A DNA stretch of 64,000 bases from CAWJFJ01 sp963800065 (lineage in GTDB: Bacteria > Actinomycetota > Acidimicrobiia > Acidimicrobiales > UBA8190): contig CAWCZO010000011.1 in assembly GCA_963800065.1 (NCBI GenBank), forward strand, positions 248,001-312,000. Direction: 5' to 3'. The notes below the pieces were generated by a model. The model saw nothing but the letters and a program-made list of their open reading frames with translations. It was not told where the DNA came from and did not search any database. A program made the translations under genes and the position numbers. This document shows, in pieces, positions 59,148 to 64,000 of this stretch (its first letter is position 1; every line of letters starts with the position of its first letter).

Positions 59148-61319
59148 GTGGCGCCGCCCACCGATCTCGCCGCCGCTCTGGCCTCCGTGACCCGTGCCCT
59201 GCCCGGCGGCGGCGAGGACCGACCGGGGCAGCGGGTCATGGCCGAGGCGGTGGCCGCGGCCATCGACGAGGAGCACCACCTCGTCGTCCAGGCGGGGACG
59301 GGAACGGGCAAGTCGCTCGCCTACCTCCTCCCCGCCGTGCGGTCCGGGCGCCGAGTGGTGGTGGCGACGGCCACCAAGGCGTTGCAGGACCAACTGGCGG
59401 CCAAGGAGTTGCCGTTCCTGGCCGCCCATCTCGGCTCGCGTCCACCCTTCTCGTTCGCCGTGCTGAAGGGCCGGTCCAACTACCTGTGCCGGCAGCGGGC
59501 GGTCGAGATGGCCGGTGGGGGCGCCGACGGGTCGGCGCCCACCGATACCGCCCTCTTCGTCCCCGACGGTCCCGAGACGGCGGACCCGGAGACCGCGGAC
59601 CCGGTCACCGAGGAAGGCGGCGACGCCTTCGGCGGCTCCGACGGCGAGACACAGCCCGGCGATCTCGGCCGCCTGGGCGGCCAGATCCGCAGCCTCATGG
59701 CGTGGGCCGCCACGTCGGCCACCGGTGACCGGGCCGAGCTCGACTTCGAGCCGCACCCCCGGGCGTGGGCGGCCGTCTCGGTGTCGGCGCGCGAGTGCCC
59801 GGGGGCCTATCGGTGCCCGTCGGGGACGACCTGCTTCGCCGAGTGGGCTCGGACGCGGGCGTCGACGGCCGACGTGGTGGTGGTGAACACCCATCTCTAC
59901 GCCACCCACGTGGCGAGCGGCGGGGCCGTCCTGCCCGAGCACGACGTTCTCGTCCTCGACGAGGCCCACGCCGTGGAGGACATCATGACCGCCGGGCTCG
60001 GGATCGAGCTCACGGCGGGCCGCCTGCGGGCCGTGGCCGCCGCCGCCCGGACCGTTCTGGCCGCGGGAGACGCCCCCCTGGCCGACGCCGTAGCCGACGC
60101 CGCCGACGGCCTCGACCGGGCCCTGCGGCCCCTGATCGGTCGTCGGCTCCTCCCCGGCCGGAACGGGGCCGAGACGGCAGCCGGGGCGCCGACGGGCGAC
60201 GGGGCCGACCACACGGCCGAGCTCGGACGGGTCCTCGACCTGGCCCGGGGTCGGGTCCTGGCCCTGAGCGGCGCCGTCCAGCGCCAGAAGGTGGAGCAGG
60301 CCAGCTTCGATCAGGCGGCGGCGCCCGCCGGCGGCGGCCCCGACACCGGCGCCCGGCGGACGCGCCTCGTGCTCGCCACCGGCCACCTGGTCGACGACCT
60401 CACCGCCCTCGGGACACCCGACGTCGACCACGTGGCCTGGGTGGAGGCATCAGGATCGGGCGGGCGCTACGTCACCCTTCGCCGCGCTCCCGTCGAGATC
60501 GGCCCCGTGCTGGCCGAGGCCCTGTGGCCCGCCGTCACCGCCGTCCTCACCTCGGCCACGGTGCCGCCGCTGGTCGAGGACCGCCTCGGTCTGCCCCGGG
60601 GGACGACACGCCGGCTCGACGTGGGCAGTCCCTTCCCCTACCGGGAATCGGCCCTGCTGTACTGCGCCGCCCATCTCCCCGACCGCCGCCGGCCGGAGGC
60701 GGAGGGCGCCCTCCACGACGAGCTGGGGGCCTTGATCACCGCCGCCGGCGGACGGGCACTCGCCCTCTTCACCAGTTGGCGGGCCATGGGGGCGGCCGTC
60801 GGGGCACTGCGCCCGACGCTCCCCTTCACGGTGCTGGCCCAGAACGAGCTGCCCAAGGCCAAGCTGCTCGAGGCGTTCGCCTCCGAGGAGTCGTCGTGCC
60901 TGTTCGCCACCATGTCGTTCTGGCAGGGGGTGGACGTGCCGGGAGCGACACTGAGCCTGGTGGCCATCGACCGCCTGCCCTTCCCCCGCCCCGACGACCC
61001 TCTTCTCGAGGCGCGACGTGAACGCGCCGGTGAGGGCGCCTTCCGGCTCGTCGATCTCCCCCGGGCCACGACGCTCCTGGCCCAGGGCGCCGGTCGCCTC
61101 ATCCGGTCGTCGACCGACACCGGGGTGGTGGCCGTCCTCGATCGGCGCCTGGCCACGGCCGGCTACCGCCGGACCATGATCGAGGCCCTCCCCCCGATGC
61201 GCTTCACCACCAAGCGTCCCGAGGCGATCGCCTTTCTGCGGTCGATCGCCCAGGCGTCGACGGCCGGGGCCGCCCCGTCACGGCGAGAGGGCGCCGCCGG
61301 CAGCGGGGGGCCGACCTGA
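59148..61319 (+). CDS. dinG: DinG-family ATP-dependent DNA helicase
   Basis: GTG 59148 is the likely start; upstream in-frame starts exist, but the protein core begins here. The 723-residue XPD-like helicase has Walker A GTGTGKS (50-56), VVVATATKALQDQL (Ia), the Fe-S cluster cysteines (in NYLCRQRAVEM and CPGAYRCPSGTTCFAEWAR), DEAH in VLDEAHAVEDIM, LTSATVPP, and the C-terminal motif GAGRLIRSSTDTGVVAVLDR. It unwinds DNA 5'-3', R-loops and G-quadruplexes in repair. It converges with era. Confidence 0.92.
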   Translation: MAPPTDLAAALASVTRALPGGGEDRPGQRVMAEAVAAAIDEEHHLVVQAGTGTGKSLAYLLPAVRSGRRVVVATATKALQDQLAAKELPFLAAHLGSRPPFSFAVLKGRSNYLCRQRAVEMAGGGADGSAPTDTALFVPDGPETADPETADPVTEEGGDAFGGSDGETQPGDLGRLGGQIRSLMAWAATSATGDRAELDFEPHPRAWAAVSVSARECPGAYRCPSGTTCFAEWARTRASTADVVVVNTHLYATHVASGGAVLPEHDVLVLDEAHAVEDIMTAGLGIELTAGRLRAVAAAARTVLAAGDAPLADAVADAADGLDRALRPLIGRRLLPGRNGAETAAGAPTGDGADHTAELGRVLDLARGRVLALSGAVQRQKVEQASFDQAAAPAGGGPDTGARRTRLVLATGHLVDDLTALGTPDVDHVAWVEASGSGGRYVTLRRAPVEIGPVLAEALWPAVTAVLTSATVPPLVEDRLGLPRGTTRRLDVGSPFPYRESALLYCAAHLPDRRRPEAEGALHDELGALITAAGGRALALFTSWRAMGAAVGALRPTLPFTVLAQNELPKAKLLEAFASEESSCLFATMSFWQGVDVPGATLSLVAIDRLPFPRPDDPLLEARRERAGEGAFRLVDLPRATTLLAQGAGRLIRSSTDTGVVAVLDRRLATAGYRRTMIEALPPMRFTTKRPEAIAFLRSIAQASTAGAAPSRREGAAGSGGPT

Positions 61320-61332
61320 GGGCGGCGCCTTC

Positions 61333-62289
61333 TCAGTAGCCCAGGCGCTCGATGGTCTCCGGTCGTTGCTGCCACCGCTTCTCGACGCGGACGAAGAGCT
61401 CGACGAAGGCACCGGGTGGGAGCTGGGCCCGCACGGCGCTGCCCACCGCCTTCAGGACCAGACCGCCCTGTCCGATGACGATGCCTTTCTGCGACTCCCT
61501 CTCCACCAGGATCTCGACGCGGATGCGCGGCCACTCCCACTCGGTGACACGGCAGGCGATGGAGTGCGGAAGTTCGTCGCGGACCGTGGCCAGGAGCTGC
61601 TCCCGTACCAGTTCGCCGACCCAGAAACCCTCCGCCACATCACTCGTCATCTCCTCGGGGAAGTACGGCGGACCTTCCGGCAGGAGGTCGAGGACGGCCG
61701 TCACCAGTGGTTCGACACCGCGGCCGTCGGCCGCCGACAAGGGGAAGTACTGCGCCCCCGGATCCGGTACCGGTCCCGACGCGCCACCGTCTTCGCCGTC
61801 GTCGCCGTCGTCGTCCAGGATGCGCTGCGCCTCCGTCAGCTGTCGGAGGACCTGGGCCGCCGAGGCCCGGTCCGTCTTGTTCACCACGACCAGCAGACGC
61901 GACAGGTCCCCCGGTCCCGCACCGGCAGCGGTGACGGCACGCGACGCCGCCGCCGCCCGTTGGAGGACGAGCCGGTCACCGGGTCCGATCGATGCCGTGG
62001 CGTCGAGGACGGGAACCACCACGTCGATGTCGTCCAGGGCCTCGCCGATCTGCTCGTTGAGACGGCGGCCCAGCGCCGTCCGGGGCCGGTGCAGACCCGG
62101 GGTGTCGACGAAGACGGCCTGGTAGCCGGGGCGGTGGAGTACGCCGCGGACCGATCGCCTGGTGGTGTTGGGGCGCGGCGAGGTGATGGTCACCTTGGTC
62201 CCCAGGACCTGGTTGATAAGGGTGGACTTCCCGACGTTGGGCCGGCCCACCACGGTGACGAATCCCGATCGCAGGGAGTCGGTGGTCAC
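61333..62289 (-). CDS. era: GTPase Era
   Basis: GTG 62289 starts 8 bp after the corC stop (318 residues). G1 GRPNVGKST, switch segment TRRSVRG, G3 DTPGLHRPR, G4 NKTD and the C-terminal KH domain (IVIGQGGLVLKAVG) are intact. It binds the 3' end of 16S rRNA and helps 30S assembly. An acidic insertion (LDDDGDDGEDGGASG) between G4 and G5 is unusual. Part of the ybeY-corC-era order. Confidence 0.95.
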   Translation of the reverse strand: MTTDSLRSGFVTVVGRPNVGKSTLINQVLGTKVTITSPRPNTTRRSVRGVLHRPGYQAVFVDTPGLHRPRTALGRRLNEQIGEALDDIDVVVPVLDATASIGPGDRLVLQRAAAASRAVTAAGAGPGDLSRLLVVVNKTDRASAAQVLRQLTEAQRILDDDGDDGEDGGASGPVPDPGAQYFPLSAADGRGVEPLVTAVLDLLPEGPPYFPEEMTSDVAEGFWVGELVREQLLATVRDELPHSIACRVTEWEWPRIRVEILVERESQKGIVIGQGGLVLKAVGSAVRAQLPPGAFVELFVRVEKRWQQRPETIERLGY

Positions 62290-62296
62290 CCGGTGC

Positions 62297-63655
62297 TCAT
62301 GGCCGGTGTTCGGCGGCGTCGCGGATCTCGGGTGCCGGTGGGTGGGGTGTGGGCCGGGGGACGATGCGGATCCTCCCCACGCGATTGCCTTCCACCCGCT
62401 CGGCCACCAGGGTGAGTCCGTCCACCTCCACCGATTCGCCTTCGACGGGGACCCGGCCCAGCTCGTTGAAGAGCAGACCCCCGACGGTGTCCCATTCACC
62501 GGTGGGGAGTTGTGTGTCGACGAGCTCGCTCAGCTCGTCGACGGCCAGGCGGGCCGAGACGGAGAAGCTCCCGTTGTCGAGGGCCTGGACCGGGGGCTCC
62601 TCGACGTCGTACTCGTCGACGATCTCCCCCACCAGTTCCTCGATCAGGTCCTCCAGCGTCACCACCCCGGCCGTGCCGCCGTACTCGTCGACCACCACAG
62701 CCAGGTGGTACTTGAGATCCTGCATCTCGCGCATGAGCCGGGCCACGCGTTTGGTCTCGGGAACGAAATGGGCGGGACGGCCGAAGTCCCGGACGGGCTC
62801 GTCGCCGTGGCCTTCGCGCTCGGCGCGGATGAGGTCCTTGGCGTGGGCGACACCGACGATGTCGTCGACATTGCCGGCGTGGACGGGCAACCTCGAGAGG
62901 CCCGCCTCGATGGCCACCCCCAGGGCCTCGGACACCGATTGATCCCCGTCCAGGGTGCGCATGTCGGGACGGGGGACCATGACCTCGCGGACGACGGTGT
63001 CGCCGAATTCGATGATCGAATGGATGAGCTCGCGTTCGTGGCCCTCGATGACGTCCTCCTCCAGAGCCACGTCGGCCATGGCCAGGAGTTCCGATTCGCT
63101 CACCCCGACGCGCCGGGCACGGGGGCCGAGGAGCATGTTGGCCAGTCCGATCAACCCCCGGGAGACGAGCCGGATTGGTGGGAAGCGCACCACGGCGGAC
63201 ACGATGGGGGCCAGCAGCAGGGCGGATCGTTCGGGGTTCTGGACGGCCCAGTTCTTGGGCAGGGCCTCGGCCAGGACGAAGATCACCACCACCTCGAACA
63301 CGGTGGCGGCGATCACCCCGACGGGGCCGAACCAGCGCTCGGCCAGGATGCCCACCAAGGTGGCCGTCACCAGCTGGCTGATGAGGACGAGGAGAAGGAC
63401 GGGGTTCAGGAACCCTTCGGGATCCTGGACCAGGCGCATCAGGGATCCCGCCCCGCGGCGGCCGTCGTCGCGCAGCGCCATCGCCTTCGTCCGGCTCATG
63501 CGGACGAGGCTGGTCTCGGCCAGCGCCAGACCGGCGGAGACCACCAGGAGGAGAAGGACCACGGCGATGAGGATCCAGTCGGTGGAACGAAAGCGCGACG
63601 CGGCGGCCACGGCGGACACGGTGGACACGGTGGACACGGTGGACACGGTGGACAC
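62297..63655 (-). CDS. CNNM/CBS/CorC-type membrane protein (hemolysin family)
   Basis: The 452-residue protein begins in a 9-bp repeat that offers several GTG starts (63655 is the first). It has the CNNM transmembrane domain (LLLLVVSAGLALAETSLVRM, VLLVLISQLVTATLVGILAE), a CBS pair (MVPRPDMRTLDGDQSVSEAL, LPVHAGNVDDIVGVAHAKDL, LAVVVDEYGGTAGVVTLEDL) and a C-terminal transporter-associated CorC_HlyC domain. Members help Mg2+/Co2+ efflux and act beside ybeY and era in many bacteria. Confidence 0.92.
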   Translation of the reverse strand: MSTVSTVSTVSTVSAVAAASRFRSTDWILIAVVLLLLVVSAGLALAETSLVRMSRTKAMALRDDGRRGAGSLMRLVQDPEGFLNPVLLLVLISQLVTATLVGILAERWFGPVGVIAATVFEVVVIFVLAEALPKNWAVQNPERSALLLAPIVSAVVRFPPIRLVSRGLIGLANMLLGPRARRVGVSESELLAMADVALEEDVIEGHERELIHSIIEFGDTVVREVMVPRPDMRTLDGDQSVSEALGVAIEAGLSRLPVHAGNVDDIVGVAHAKDLIRAEREGHGDEPVRDFGRPAHFVPETKRVARLMREMQDLKYHLAVVVDEYGGTAGVVTLEDLIEELVGEIVDEYDVEEPPVQALDNGSFSVSARLAVDELSELVDTQLPTGEWDTVGGLLFNELGRVPVEGESVEVDGLTLVAERVEGNRVGRIRIVPRPTPHPPAPEIRDAAEHRP

Positions 63656-63658
63656 GGT
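63614..63658. repeat. 9-bp tandem repeat (GGACACGGT x5)
   Basis: Five perfect copies in a row. On the minus strand they read GTG-TCC-ACC and encode VSTVSTVSTVSTV at the N-terminus of the CorC-type protein, giving alternative GTG starts. Slippage would add or remove three residues without changing frame. Confidence 0.85.
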
Positions 63659-63664
63659 GACCGT

Positions 63665-64000
63665 CTACCCCACCGCCCGGTGGAAGCGGGCCAGCAGCTC
63701 TCGCTCGCGCCGCTCCATGCGCTCGGCTTCCTCGTCGACGTCGTGGTCCATGCCCAGCAGGTGGAGAAGGCCGTGGACGACGAGCAGGGCCAGTTCGTCG
63801 TCCACCGACACGCCATGGTCGGCGGCGTTGCGGGCGGCCACGGCCGGACAGACCACCACGTCACCGAGGAGGACGGGCATGTCCTCCTCGTACGGGGCAC
63901 CGGCGCCGGGGCCCGTCCCCCCCTCGTCGGGGGAGCGTCCGCCCGGCTCGGGCTCCTCGTCGATGGGAAAGGCCAGGACGTCGGTGGGTCCGGCCTGGCC
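63665..64000 (-). CDS. ybeY: Endoribonuclease YbeY (partial)
   Basis: The frame enters from the right edge and stops at 63665. It reads GPTDVLAFPIDEE, then an acidic Gly/Pro-rich stretch, MPVLLGDVVVCPAVAARNAA and the UPF0054 zinc motif HGLLHLLGMDHD with the three His residues. The N-terminus is outside the window. YbeY processes the 3' end of 16S rRNA and takes part in 70S quality control. The insertion (GGRSPDEGGTGPGAGAPYEE) between FPIDEE and MPVLLGD is longer than in typical members. Confidence 0.92.
   Translation of the reverse strand, partial: GQAGPTDVLAFPIDEEPEPGGRSPDEGGTGPGAGAPYEEDMPVLLGDVVVCPAVAARNAADHGVSVDDELALLVVHGLLHLLGMDHDVDEEAERMERRERELLARFHRAVG

Noticed and set aside
61315..61336. 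CTGAG...CTCAG inverted repeat between dinG and era as terminator
   Set aside because: Only five pairs and it overlaps both stop codons; too weak to list as a feature.

Overview
The window is high-GC DNA from a bacterium that is almost certainly an actinomycetote. Evidence: GTG and TTG starts are frequent, a SigA-type sigma factor sits directly behind DnaG, lipobox signals are common, and the housekeeping order ybeY-corC-era, uppS-recO-hemW-glyS and dnaG-rpoD fits Actinomycetota. The weak region 1 of the sigma factor and many unfamiliar small proteins make Acidimicrobiia my best guess. That class call is inference.

Layout. Positions 1-8 kb carry a secreted GH5 (endoglycoceramidase-like) enzyme cut by the left edge, a ROK sugar kinase next to an APH-fold kinase, a solute-binding lipoprotein, a K+ channel, a sulfotransferase and a nucleoside-hydrolase-like lipoprotein. 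Positions 9-20 kb are accessory: an RCC1-repeat secreted protein, an IS3-family element, then PilZ, degenerate J-like, lipoprotein, endonuclease/phosphatase and secreted-protein genes, a GT2 glycosyltransferase, a secreted propeller-like protein, a HELGH metallopeptidase and small membrane proteins. Positions 20-28.6 kb hold a decayed GntR/ABC-2 exporter locus, an MFS exporter with its TetR regulator, and a TetR regulon marked by four CTTAC-N3-GTAAG operators. Positions 28.8-34 kb carry an arylsulfatase and a large adenylyl cyclase/NB-ARC/TPR protein. Positions 34.4-40.4 kb form a CoA-dependent catabolic cluster (HMG-CoA-lyase-like enzyme, GntR, class III CoA-transferase, VOC, CMD-like, SnoaL-like). 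The last of these genes is broken by a second IS3-family element with a perfect target duplication, immediately followed by an inverted second copy of the first IS. Positions 41.8-64 kb are the conserved core: tRNA-Val, tRNA-Met, tRNA-Asn, rpoD, dnaG, ppdK, glyS, hemW, recO, uppS, an NfeD/slipin pair, a cold-shock protein, dinG, era, corC and ybeY (cut by the right edge).

How the genes work together. The core part is packed into short operons with ATGA overlaps (dnaG/rpoD, hemW/glyS, recO/small protein/uppS). The accessory part is shaped by mobile elements and decay: three IS copies with readable -1 frameshift sites, and a run of single-base frameshifts plus one deletion in the ABC exporter. 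The clearest regulatory system is the TetR at 26427, whose presumed operators lie in front of itself and in front of the DUF4386/DUF4389 pair. The most plausible undescribed unit is the 12.1-14.6 kb gene cluster, where a c-di-GMP-type PilZ protein sits beside an EEP enzyme flanked by two similarly built secreted proteins.
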